From the NCBI GenBank assembly GCA_944325515.1, contig CALVAO010000011.1, forward strand, positions 1-64,000: 64,000 nt of DNA, in the 5' to 3' direction. Made by a program: the position numbers and the translations under genes. The DNA comes from Candidatus Gastranaerophilales bacterium (GTDB taxonomy: Bacteria; Cyanobacteriota; Vampirovibrionia; Gastranaerophilales; Gastranaerophilaceae). The notes below the pieces were generated by a model that was given only the letters and a program-made list of their open reading frames with translations, was not told the DNA's origin and ran no database searches. Within the stretch, counting starts at the first letter, position 1. Every line of letters begins with the position of its first letter. Shown piece after piece: positions 44,516 to 52,849 of the stretch.

Positions 44516-45502
44516 TCATCTGTTTATATGATTTTGACAAAACAGACTGTTTAAATAATTATTCACTTTTTCTATTCGTTTTTCCGGCGGACAACTGTAT
44601 TCAATCTCTTCAATTGTATTCAAAACCGTGGAAGCTTCGTTATTTATTCTGCATTTTTTTAATGCTGTCTGCCAGCATGCATAATCTTCCTTGGAATCTG
44701 CATGCAGAAGTCCGGCTTTTTCAGAAGCCAGAACGACTTTTTTAAATATCTTTCTTACATACGGAATTTTTTCATCCGGTGCATTAGGAGCTTCGCTGCG
44801 TCTGTTTAATCTGTTTATAAATACATTTAAAAGTTTTGCCGTTGTATTGGCATATGATTTGTCTGCATGTGTGTCAATTTCGTCTACAAGATACAATCTG
44901 CCGTTTCTCAAGATGACATTATTGGGATTTAAATAATCAAAAACACAATATCTGCGCGGACCTAATTTTATATCATTAAGTCGCGCCATATCCTGTGCAA
45001 ATTCGTCATAACCTGCCTGCGGAACAGTAGCAAATGTTTTTAGATATTTATCTAAATAATATTTTTTCATGCTATTATTACTCAAGATTTTTGAATAATG
45101 CTCGGGAACTCCTGCGGGTATATGTCTGCCTGCGTTGCGTAATATTTGGAATTTATCAAGCTCTAGAACCGGTTCGCCAAAATAATTTCGCAAAGTCGAA
45201 AATAAACGTTTACCTATAGTAAGGGCTGCATTCCAGTCATTTTGTTCCTTTTTCCATCCAATAGGAACTCTTGCGGCATACTTGCGTGTAATTTTATATA
45301 CAGCATTATGACTGCCTTCTTCAATGAATTTATCGGGGCGGGTTATGTCTGCTTTTTTCAAAAGGCTTATAAATTCATCTTCGTTGATAATTGCCTTAGA
45401 CGGGCTGTTTAAAATTCTATCAAGTTTTGTCTGAATCTGCCTTGAATGTCCGCTAAAGGCGGGGCTGTTTGTATAATTATATGACGGGGATATTATATTC
45501 AT
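44516..45502 (-). CDS. Kinase-like unknown protein
   Basis: A 328-aa protein with features of the protein-kinase/APH fold: IEEGSHNAVYKITRKYAARVP (nucleotide loop and beta-3 Lys) near residue 60, FDYLNPNNVILRNGRL (loop like HRDLNxxN) and YLVDEIDTHADK (in place of D-F-G) near residue 200. The start MNIISPSYNYTNSPAFSG belongs to the recurring N-terminal form. The HRD Asp is not clear (FDYLNPNN), so activity is doubtful. It follows a putative metal exporter. ATG 45502 is chosen over 45559 because the longer form runs back into that gene. Confidence 0.62.
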   Translation of the reverse strand: MNIISPSYNYTNSPAFSGHSRQIQTKLDRILNSPSKAIINEDEFISLLKKADITRPDKFIEEGSHNAVYKITRKYAARVPIGWKKEQNDWNAALTIGKRLFSTLRNYFGEPVLELDKFQILRNAGRHIPAGVPEHYSKILSNNSMKKYYLDKYLKTFATVPQAGYDEFAQDMARLNDIKLGPRRYCVFDYLNPNNVILRNGRLYLVDEIDTHADKSYANTTAKLLNVFINRLNRRSEAPNAPDEKIPYVRKIFKKVVLASEKAGLLHADSKEDYACWQTALKKCRINNEASTVLNTIEEIEYSCPPEKRIEKVNNYLNSLFCQNHINR

Positions 45503-45536
45503 GTTTTTTATAAAACGTGTAAAAAATAATTTTGTC

Positions 45537-46475
45537 CTATGACAAAAAATTAATTGCAAGACCGGACAGCATACTTATTACAAGCAGTATTGCTATAATT
45601 TTTAGCGTATCTTTAAAATCATTATTTTTTAGAAGTACAAGCAGCCCCAAACCGGCATTGGAAAGCAGACAGCTCATAGCAGCACCAAAAGAAACGGTTC
45701 CTTTTATAAGCATCATGGTAATTCCTATTGAAATGGCACAATTAGGTATTAAGCCGATAAAAGAGGCAATTACCGGCTGGATATATTTTCCGCCTTGAAT
45801 AAAATCGGTAATTCTTACACTTGTAAGGCAGTAATTGATAATTAAAGTTATTATAAGAACAAAGACAAAAACATTTGCAGTGTGCATAAGCGGATGGATT
45901 AGAAGTTCACGTTTATTTCCGTGTGCAATATCATGCTTGCAGCATCCTTCTTCTGAAATAATACATTCCTTGTCCGATTTATTTGTCTGCTGCGGAATTA
46001 TAAAATCAACCAGATAACCGGCACAAATACCTATTAACAGCTTTATTCCGACTATAGGTACAATCAAGTATGCTTTATTAGGTGTTGCAAGAAGCAGCGG
46101 AATAGTTTCATCAGAAGTTGCAAGATATACTGCAATAAGACACCCTCTGGTTATGATGCGTTTAGCATACAAACTGCTTGCAATAACAGAAAAGCCGCAT
46201 TGTGGAATAATGGCTGCAAGTGCGCCTATTGCAGCACTTCCTTTTCCGGTTTCTTTTAACAGCGAATTAATCCTGTCTGCATAATAAAACTCTATTAATT
46301 CAATGATAACAAATACTATAAACAAAAACGGAATTAAATTAACGCTGTCAACAAACGCGTCAATAATCCAGTCGCTTATCGAAAATTTGTCTGCAAAAGC
46401 ATAAACCGGAGCAAAGATAAAATCACTCACCCCTTCATATAACCCATTGATTTTTTCCAGAATAGATATTAACAT
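45537..46475 (-). CDS. Putative metal/arsenical exporter (ArsP_2-like 10TM)
   Basis: A 312-aa membrane protein with about eight to ten helices. Two similar halves each carry a P-x-C motif in a membrane stretch: AIIPQCGFSVIASSLYAKR and GLIPNCAISIGITMML. This internal duplication and motif fit the putative heavy-metal/manganese exporter family (Pfam ArsP_2), some members of which are listed as arsenic or manganese transporters. The middle loop has a Cys/His cluster (EEGCCKHDIAHGNK), possibly for metal. The start ATG 46475 is preferred to TTG 46493. It is divergent from the ferredoxin-nitroreductase gene. Confidence 0.82.
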   Translation of the reverse strand: MLISILEKINGLYEGVSDFIFAPVYAFADKFSISDWIIDAFVDSVNLIPFLFIVFVIIELIEFYYADRINSLLKETGKGSAAIGALAAIIPQCGFSVIASSLYAKRIITRGCLIAVYLATSDETIPLLLATPNKAYLIVPIVGIKLLIGICAGYLVDFIIPQQTNKSDKECIISEEGCCKHDIAHGNKRELLIHPLMHTANVFVFVLIITLIINYCLTSVRITDFIQGGKYIQPVIASFIGLIPNCAISIGITMMLIKGTVSFGAAMSCLLSNAGLGLLVLLKNNDFKDTLKIIAILLVISMLSGLAINFLS

Positions 46476-46542
46476 AATGTCATTAAACCTCAAAATTTAG
46501 GATTAGTCAATGTTAGAGCAGCCAAACAATAAAGGAGTGAAT

Positions 46543-47409
46543 ATGAAAACAATAGAGATTAACAAAGAGAAGTGCATCAGATGCGGGCTTTGCATAAGTG
46601 ATTGTCTTTCCGGCTGTATAGGTTTTAATAATGAAAATATACCGGAAATGAAAGATGAAACACGCTGCATTTCATGCCAGCACTGTATGGCAATCTGTCC
46701 GACAGGCGCTCTGTCTTTCGGCGGAAAAAATCCCGATAACTCCGATGCGGTTAATTATGATAACATTTTGAGTTTAATTAAATCAAGAAGAAGTGTAAGA
46801 CAATACAAAGAAGAAGAAATTCCGGAAGAAACTTTTAATAGTTTAAAATCAATGCTTCCATATATTCCGACAGGCTGTAACTCTCATGCACTGCATTTTT
46901 CTATTGTTGAGAAAAAATCCGCAATGGATATTATTAGAAAACGCGTCAACGACTTAATAGTAAAAACACTTTCTTATAAAGCAATTTCACCATTAGTAAA
47001 TAAATTCTCCAAATACAAGGACTCTTTTTTAAATGGTGAAGATGTTATCTTTAGAGGTGCGCCTCATATGGTGGTTGTATCTTCTCCGATTAGTGCTCCA
47101 TGTGCAATGGAAGATCCAATCATTGCTTTGAGTTATTTTGAACTTTATGCGCAGCATCTGGGATTGGGAACCTGCTGGTGCGGTTTTGCGGAAGTTTGTT
47201 TAAAATTCTTTCCGGAAGTCTGCGAGATGCTTGAAATTCCGTCCGGTTATAAGCCTGTTTACGTAATGCTCTTAGGAATTCCTGCAGTAAAATATCAGAG
47301 GACAGTTCAGCCGGAACCTTATAAGATTACTGAAATTAAAGAAATTCACGAAAAAGATTCATGCTTTTTCTGCAAAGCAAAAAGGATTATTACTAATTTC
47401 TTGAGATAA
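46543..47409 (+). CDS. Ferredoxin-nitroreductase fusion protein
   Basis: A 288-aa protein whose first 60 residues hold two [4Fe-4S] motifs (C-x2-C-x2-C-x3-C as CIRCGLCISDC and CISCQHCMAICP), joined to an FMN nitroreductase domain from about residue 82 (SRRSVRQYKEEEIP, IPTGCNSHALHFSI). A Cys-rich end (FFCKAKR) is odd. Such fusions pass electrons from ferredoxin or NADH to nitro compounds or flavins. AAGGAG precedes ATG 46543, and the upstream in-frame reading begins without one. It stands alone and ends in a strong bidirectional terminator. Confidence 0.93.
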   Translation: MKTIEINKEKCIRCGLCISDCLSGCIGFNNENIPEMKDETRCISCQHCMAICPTGALSFGGKNPDNSDAVNYDNILSLIKSRRSVRQYKEEEIPEETFNSLKSMLPYIPTGCNSHALHFSIVEKKSAMDIIRKRVNDLIVKTLSYKAISPLVNKFSKYKDSFLNGEDVIFRGAPHMVVVSSPISAPCAMEDPIIALSYFELYAQHLGLGTCWCGFAEVCLKFFPEVCEMLEIPSGYKPVYVMLLGIPAVKYQRTVQPEPYKITEIKEIHEKDSCFFCKAKRIITNFLR

Positions 47410-47410
47410 G

Positions 47411-47458
47411 AATAATAAAAAAAAGGCGTTTCTTTAGAAACGCCTTTTTTTTATTATT
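47411..47458. terminator. Bidirectional rho-independent terminator
   Basis: A perfect 23-bp stem (47411-47433 with 47436-47458), core AAAGGCGTTTCT and its complement with a 2-nt loop, and A/T runs on both outer ends. It separates the ferredoxin-nitroreductase from the convergent TolC-like gene. Confidence 0.94.
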
Positions 47459-47469
47459 AAATTTTATCA

Positions 47470-48897
47470 TTAAATATTTTGTGCAGCTATTGCTTTATAA
47501 AAGCTTATATAATCTATCATACAGTCAAATTCACTTGAATATACCATCTTGTTTACCGATAGCAGGTTCTCTTCCATCTGGTTCAAATCGAGCTTCGCGA
47601 TTGTACCCTGTGCAAATTTGCATTTTGAAAGCTCAAAATCCTGCTTTTCTAACTCCTGTATTTTCTTTTGTTTTGCCAGCTTTTCCTTATCCATATTTAC
47701 AGAAACAAGAGAGTCGTTAACCTCTTGCATAGAAGTCAGATTAACTTTTTCATAATTCTTTAGACTTTTTTCATAAGCAATTTTTTTAGATTTTAAATTT
47801 GCTCTGAGTTTTCCGCCCATAAACAGAGGCTGAATAATTCCGCCGCCAAATCCCCACAACATATTGGAGGTTGTAAATAAGCTGCCGAAATTTGTAGAAT
47901 TAAACAATAATAAACCGCCAAGATTCAAAGAAGGAAGCATTTCTTTTCTTGCTACTCTTACATCAATTCCCGCTTTTTCAAGCATCTTTTCAGCCTTGAT
48001 ATAATCAGGGCGTTTCATTATTACATCTGAATTTACATACTCCGGAATAGTGCCTGAAAAAGCAAGCTTTCTATAATCCGTTCTTTTATATTCTTCAATA
48101 TTATTCGGGCTGTCACCGGTTAATACTGCAAGTTGATGCAGAAGCTTTGTTCTGTCTTTCCTTAAATCAGTTAAATCAGCCACACCGGTTACATACGCTT
48201 GATTTGCTTTTACTAAATCAGAAGTTGAAACTACACCTTCAGCGTTTGCAACAGACATAATCTCAAAAATCTCTTTTCTTAAATCAACTATATCTTCCTG
48301 CAAATCAATCATTGCATCTAATTTAACTATATTTATATATACACAGCCAACAGATGAGGCAATTGAAATATATGCGGACTGTTCATCAAGAATAGAGGAT
48401 TCGTACAATTTTCTGATTGCAGTTGTTTTATTATGATTTTTCCCGAATAAATCAAGTTCGTAACTTGCTATTATAGGAAGTAAAAAACTTCCTGCTTCAT
48501 GGTCCATCATACCGCCGTACCCTGGCAAAAAACCCGCCTGTAATTGAGGCAGCTCACCGGCTCTTTGCATTACAACATTCTGATAATATTCATCAATAGT
48601 TAGAGTTGCCATCTTTAAATCTTTATTATTCTCTATAGCTTTAACTATATATTCGTTTAAATATTCATCATTAAACTGTTCCCACCAGGGTAAATTAACA
48701 TATTCATATTTATTTTTTGTCGGTTTAATCTTGTTATCTGCTTTTTTAGCCTTCTTTTCTTTCTTCTGTTTTTTGTCAACTGTCTGTTCCGCTCCTGCAG
48801 ATAAAACGGTTTTATCCGTATTTTCTATTGCAATTACAGGAATAACATTACCTGTCCCTAATGATAACAATATGGCTAACGTCAAAAACTTTTTCAT
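47470..48897 (-). CDS. TolC-like outer membrane efflux channel
   Basis: A 475-aa outer-membrane factor. MKKFLTLAILLSLGTGNVIPVIA is a signal peptide; next comes a Lys-rich segment, then NLPWWEQFNDEYLNEYIVKAIENNKDL, typical of NodT/TolC proteins, and two halves of coiled-coil helices (residues 100-280 and 300-475) that form the trimer tunnel. The protein lets substrates cross the outer membrane, so the bacterium is diderm. ATG 48897 is chosen because it starts the signal peptide. It is divergent from the MarR and EmrA genes and shares their operator region. No inner-membrane pump lies between. Confidence 0.9.
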   Translation of the reverse strand: MKKFLTLAILLSLGTGNVIPVIAIENTDKTVLSAGAEQTVDKKQKKEKKAKKADNKIKPTKNKYEYVNLPWWEQFNDEYLNEYIVKAIENNKDLKMATLTIDEYYQNVVMQRAGELPQLQAGFLPGYGGMMDHEAGSFLLPIIASYELDLFGKNHNKTTAIRKLYESSILDEQSAYISIASSVGCVYINIVKLDAMIDLQEDIVDLRKEIFEIMSVANAEGVVSTSDLVKANQAYVTGVADLTDLRKDRTKLLHQLAVLTGDSPNNIEEYKRTDYRKLAFSGTIPEYVNSDVIMKRPDYIKAEKMLEKAGIDVRVARKEMLPSLNLGGLLLFNSTNFGSLFTTSNMLWGFGGGIIQPLFMGGKLRANLKSKKIAYEKSLKNYEKVNLTSMQEVNDSLVSVNMDKEKLAKQKKIQELEKQDFELSKCKFAQGTIAKLDLNQMEENLLSVNKMVYSSEFDCMIDYISFYKAIAAQNI

Positions 48898-48951
48898 TTC
48901 TTTTTTCTCCCAAGGTACTTGATTTTTTATGACAACAATGATAACATAATT

Positions 48952-48969
48952 ATGTTGCATTTGCAACAT
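48952..48969. promoter_or_regulatory. Palindromic operator, probably MarR site
   Basis: A perfect 8-bp inverted repeat ATGTTGCA-TT-TGCAACAT lies between the divergent tolC-like and marR genes. Longer flanks are partly symmetric (ACAACA ... TGTTGT). MarR proteins bind such palindromes and control adjacent efflux genes. Confidence 0.75.
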
Positions 48970-49009
48970 GTTGTAAAAAAAACATACTTTAAACAGGGGA
49001 TTGACAAAA

Positions 49010-49465
49010 TTGCAAAATCATTTTACTGATACAATTTTTTACCAGATAGAATTGACAGCAAAGTATTGCAAGCTTCTCGGACAACAGGTTTTTGAGAAAC
49101 TAAATGTCGGAATCTCTCCGGAAGAGTTTTCGGTTCTCGATACACTTTCCTGTAACCCTTATTTATGTCAAAGGGATTTAGCAAAGCTCATATTGAAAGA
49201 CAGAGCAAATACCGGAAAACTTTTAGACAGTTTAGAGAAAAAAGGGTTTATTACAAGAAACCTGTCAATTAAAAACAACCGTCCTGTCAAAAAAGTTGAA
49301 ATTACTGAAAAAGGGAAACAAAAGCTTGATGAGGCAACAGAAAGGATAAGACCGCATTTCCTTATTGTTCAAGACAAAATTAATAACAGTAATATTTCTC
49401 AAATAGGAAACTTGTTAAAAGATTTAAGAAGCGTTTTAGATGAAACATTAGAAATTCAAATATAA
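49010..49465 (+). CDS. MarR family transcriptional regulator
   Basis: A 151-aa winged-helix regulator. The helix-turn-helix part is CQRDLAKLILKDRANTGKLLDSLEKKGFI, and the wing is KNNRPVKKVEITEKGK. MarR proteins typically repress efflux genes and release DNA on binding phenolic or drug ligands. It starts an operon with the EmrA-like gene and is divergent to the TolC-like gene, with a palindromic site between. The start is uncertain: TTG 49010 lies about 9 nt after AGGGGA, while TTG 49001 touches it. Confidence 0.9.
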   Translation: MQNHFTDTIFYQIELTAKYCKLLGQQVFEKLNVGISPEEFSVLDTLSCNPYLCQRDLAKLILKDRANTGKLLDSLEKKGFITRNLSIKNNRPVKKVEITEKGKQKLDEATERIRPHFLIVQDKINNSNISQIGNLLKDLRSVLDETLEIQI

Positions 49466-49482
49466 ATAGAAAAGGTGAAGAA

Positions 49483-50505
49483 ATGAGTGAAGAGAATAAA
49501 ATTGAAGAAGAAAACACAAGAAAATTACCGGTAAAAAAACGTTATATTTTTTCTTTTTTAGCCTTAATCGGCGTGATTATTGCCGGTTATCTCATTTATG
49601 AGTATCTTGGCTGCCAGTCTACGGATGACGCTTATGTAGAAACAACTACTGTTTCCGTTTCGCCTAAGGTTTCCGGTCAGATAGTTAAGGTTCTGGTGGA
49701 AGATAACCAGCCGGTTAAAGCAGGACAGGTTGTAGCGGTTATTGATAAGATTGATTATCAAGTTAAACTTGACCAGGCTACTGCAGCTTATGAGCGTGCT
49801 TTGTTAAATCAAGAAAATGCACATGCTGACTTGAATGCAGCTAATTCTGAAATCGCACTTGCAAAGAAAGATGTTGAAAGGTATGAAAACCTTTATGCAG
49901 CAGGTGCAGTATCAAAACAAACTCTGGATAAAGCAAGAACAAATCTTGAGAGCAAACAGGCAAAACAAACTTCTGCAGAACAGTCTATTTTTTCAAAAGA
50001 CCCTTCAAGAAATGCAAAAGTTGCCGATGCTGACTTAAATGTTTTAAAAGCTCAAAAACGCGCTGCAGAACTGGCGCTTGAATATACAGATATTCTTGCA
50101 CCTATTGACGGTACCGTATCTAATAAAAAAGTTGAAGTCGGTATGATGGTACAGCCGGGTTCGCCTTTGTTTGTAATAGTTCCGCATGACGTATGGGTTG
50201 TTGCAAACTATAAAGAAACACAGCTTACTAAAATGAAAGAGGGCATGGATGTTGATATCAAAATAGATACATATCCGGATAAAGTCTTTAAAGGAAAAAT
50301 TGACAGCATTCAGAGAAGTTCCGGTGCAAAGGCAAGCCTTTTCCCGCCTGAGAATGCAGTTGGTTCTTTTGTAAAAATTGTACAAAGAATACCTGTAAAA
50401 ATAGTATTTACAGAAAAAATTGACCCTGAAGAATACTCGATTATTCCCGGTATGTCTGTTGTACCAAAGGTCAAGATTAGAGAATATTACAGAAATAACG
50501 AATAA
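49483..50505 (+). CDS. HlyD/EmrA-type membrane fusion protein
   Basis: A 340-aa periplasmic adaptor. An N-terminal helix (KKRYIFSFLALIGVIIAGYLIYEYLG) anchors it; then lipoyl-like strands (TTTVSVSPKVSGQIVKVLVEDNQPV), a coiled hairpin (TLDKARTNLESKQA), and the closing barrel GMMVQPGSPLFVIVPHDVWVVANYKE. It bridges an inner-membrane pump and the TolC-like channel. AAGGTGA precedes ATG 49483. No EmrB-type pump follows, so the pump gene must lie elsewhere. The promoter and operator sit upstream of marR. Confidence 0.92.
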   Translation: MSEENKIEEENTRKLPVKKRYIFSFLALIGVIIAGYLIYEYLGCQSTDDAYVETTTVSVSPKVSGQIVKVLVEDNQPVKAGQVVAVIDKIDYQVKLDQATAAYERALLNQENAHADLNAANSEIALAKKDVERYENLYAAGAVSKQTLDKARTNLESKQAKQTSAEQSIFSKDPSRNAKVADADLNVLKAQKRAAELALEYTDILAPIDGTVSNKKVEVGMMVQPGSPLFVIVPHDVWVVANYKETQLTKMKEGMDVDIKIDTYPDKVFKGKIDSIQRSSGAKASLFPPENAVGSFVKIVQRIPVKIVFTEKIDPEEYSIIPGMSVVPKVKIREYYRNNE

Positions 50506-50571
50506 TAACTTTTCATTCAGTATTACGACTCTGTGGTTCGCGGGGATTTCCTCACGAACCTTTATTTTTTG

Positions 50572-50577
50572 TATAAT
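50572..50577 (+). promoter_or_regulatory. -10 box of pabBC
   Basis: TATAAT lies 6 nt before the chosen ATG 50584. There is no ribosome binding site, so transcription would start on or next to the start codon. No good -35 is seen. Confidence 0.55.
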
Positions 50578-50583
50578 AGTTTT

Positions 50584-52125
50584 ATGCAGATTTATTCGGA
50601 TAAAAAATTTGAGAATCCTATAGAAATTATTGACGTAAGCGGGGAGCTAAAAGAAGGTTTTGACAGACTTGAAAGACTCCGCAAAAAATATTATCTTTTA
50701 GGCTATATTACATATGATTTCAAATATATGTATTTTGAAGCTTTTGACAGGTGGGAAAAATATATTCCCAATCCTCCAAAACAGCTTGGTACGGTGGTTA
50801 AACCCAAAATTTCCAAAGAACAGTATATTGATGCTGTCAGCAAAATCAAAGATTATATAAAAGAGGGAATTACGTATGAAGTTAATTATACGTATCCTTC
50901 TGATGTGTTAACGAGTCTGGACGGCATTGATTTATACGAGGCGCTTCTTGAGAGGCAGACAACGCCTTATAACACATTTTTCCAGAACAAATATACCACC
51001 CTTCTTTCTTTTTCGCCGGAATTGTTTTTCAAATTAAACGGCAGAAAGATTTTGACAAAGCCGATGAAAGGAACTGTGAAACGTCAAAATGACGGCAAAG
51101 ATAAAGAAAGACGCGATTTTTTGTATCATGATACAAAAAATCGCGCTGAAAATATCATGATTGTTGATTTGTTGAGGAACGATGCAGGTAGAATAGCAAA
51201 GGCGGGAGGCGTAAAAGTTGATAAACTTTTTGATATAGAAGAGCATCCGACAGTATACCAGATGACCTCGGAGATATCAGCGGAATTGCGGGAAGATGTC
51301 AGTTTGTATGATATATTTAAATCAATTTTTCCGTGCGGTTCAATAACAGGGGCGCCGAAGGTCTCAACTATGCGGGTAATTGATGAGCTTGAGCCTTTTG
51401 AACGTAACATTTACTGCGGCGCCATCGGGTTTTTATCTCCGGATTGCTGTGAATTCAGTGTTCCGATAAGAATATTATACGGGAATAATTACCGCTACAC
51501 TTATCATGCAGGCGGTGCTGTTGTATGGGATTCCGTACCGGAGGATGAATGGGAAGAAACTATTGTTAAAACAAAATTTCTTGAAGCGGATTTTAGTTTG
51601 ATTGAAACTGCTGTTGACGACTGGAAAAGGCATATTGCCAGGGTGAAGAAATCTGCTGATACACTCGGATTTAAATGGAGTAATGAAATAGAAAAGATAG
51701 AAAAGTTTGACAGACTGCTTCTTCATAAGGATGGAAGCTTTGAACTCCAAAAGAAGAATTTTGCTCCGATAAAAAATAATCTTATACGAGCAGTAAGAAG
51801 GGTTAATTCAAACAACCCGTTTTTGTATCACAAAACAACTATTAGGGAAAATCCGCCGGCAGGATTGTTTGATGAAATCGGGATAAATGAAAGGGGCGAA
51901 ATTACCGAGGGAACTTTTACTAATATTGCAGTAGAAATCAAAGGAGAGCTGTTTACACCGCCTGTAAAATGCGGGTTATTAAACGGGACTTACAGACAAA
52001 AATTAATTGAAGAAGGGAAAATTAAGGAGAAAATTATTTATCTTAAAGATTTGGAAAATGCGGACAGGATTTTTTGTTTTAATTCAGTAAGAAAAATGGT
52101 TGAGGTAAAATTATGCTCATCATAG
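50584..52125 (+). CDS. pabB-pabC: Fused aminodeoxychorismate synthase I and aminodeoxychorismate lyase
   Basis: A 513-aa fusion for p-aminobenzoate synthesis. Residues 1-330 are PabB: KMKGTVKR-type region (TKPMKGTVKR), ENIMIVDLLRNDAGRIA, GSITGAPKVSTMRVIDELE and YCGAIGF, which make aminodeoxychorismate from chorismate. Residues about 365-513 are the class IV aminotransferase-like PabC lyase (LLHKDGSFEL, ENPPAGLFDEIGINERGEITEGTFTN), with PLP lysine presumably in the region RLLLHKDG. The start 50584 is chosen since the earlier reading has no support. It overlaps pabA by 13 nt, so glutaminase and synthase are coupled. Confidence 0.92.
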   Translation: MQIYSDKKFENPIEIIDVSGELKEGFDRLERLRKKYYLLGYITYDFKYMYFEAFDRWEKYIPNPPKQLGTVVKPKISKEQYIDAVSKIKDYIKEGITYEVNYTYPSDVLTSLDGIDLYEALLERQTTPYNTFFQNKYTTLLSFSPELFFKLNGRKILTKPMKGTVKRQNDGKDKERRDFLYHDTKNRAENIMIVDLLRNDAGRIAKAGGVKVDKLFDIEEHPTVYQMTSEISAELREDVSLYDIFKSIFPCGSITGAPKVSTMRVIDELEPFERNIYCGAIGFLSPDCCEFSVPIRILYGNNYRYTYHAGGAVVWDSVPEDEWEETIVKTKFLEADFSLIETAVDDWKRHIARVKKSADTLGFKWSNEIEKIEKFDRLLLHKDGSFELQKKNFAPIKNNLIRAVRRVNSNNPFLYHKTTIRENPPAGLFDEIGINERGEITEGTFTNIAVEIKGELFTPPVKCGLLNGTYRQKLIEEGKIKEKIIYLKDLENADRIFCFNSVRKMVEVKLCSS

Positions 52126-52722
52126 ATAATTACGATTCATTTACCTATAATATTGTCCAGTACATAAAAATGCTTGGTGTTGAGCCAAAAGTTATTATGA
52201 ATGATGAGCTTAGCCTTTCGGAAATTAAACAGCTTGATTTTTTGAAGATAATTTTATCGCCCGGCTGGGGAAATCCGGACAATTCCGGTGTTACAATGGA
52301 TGTGATTGATTATTATAAAGACAAGCTTCCTATATTTGGCGTGTGTCTTGGCATGCAGTACATTGCAAAATATTTCGGCGCTGATATAATCAAGGCGCCA
52401 GAACCTTTTCACGGCAAAAACTCGGAAATATTTTTTCAATCCGGATTTTCAATTATTTAGAGGGCTGAAACAAGGATTTAGCGCGACAAGATACCATTCT
52501 CTTATAATCAGCTGCGGGAAAAATAACAATGATATTAGTATAGAAGGCTGGACAAAAGACGCTCTTCCAATGGCAATAAAAATAAAGAACCGTCCGATTT
52601 ACGGCGTCCAATTCCATCCCGAAGCTATTTTGACAGAAAACGGAATAGAAATTTTTAGGAATTTTATTAATTTGCGTGAAGGGGAAAGGGGGATTAGGCA
52701 ACTCGTGAGCCGTGACTCGTGA
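52113..52722 (+). pseudogene. pabA: Glutamine amidotransferase subunit PabA, frameshifted
   Basis: A class I glutaminase for aminodeoxychorismate synthase. The first frame (52113-52460) has NYDSFTYNIVQYIKML, ILSPGWGNPDNSG and the catalytic Cys in GVCLGMQ, then reads out at IFFQSGFSII-stop. The +1 frame from about 52441 continues LFRGLKQGFSATRYHSL and reaches the catalytic His and Glu in GVQFHPEA, ending at TGA 52720. Removing one base in the T6 run at 52431-52436, or one G at 52443-52444, restores one protein of about 202 aa. Either a sequencing or assembly error, a slippage site, or a recent null mutation. Confidence 0.88.
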
Positions 52723-52825
52723 CTCGTGATTTGTGGTTATAGAATTTCTTTAATTGAGCCTCGTTTACTTATATCATTTTCAATTCGTCGCTTCACCCCT
52801 CACTCCTCACCCTTCACCAATTTAA

Positions 52826-52849
52826 ATCACTCAGTCACTTAGTCACTTC
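52826..52849. repeat. GTGACTAAG-type array at the FkbH-like gene end
   Basis: ATCACTCAGTCACTTAGTCAC at 52826-52846 repeats the units of 28870-29027 and overlaps the stop codon of the FkbH-like gene (TGA 52843-52845). Just upstream on the plus side, CGTGACTCGTGACTCGTGAT (52710-52729) is a related short tandem. Confidence 0.6.
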
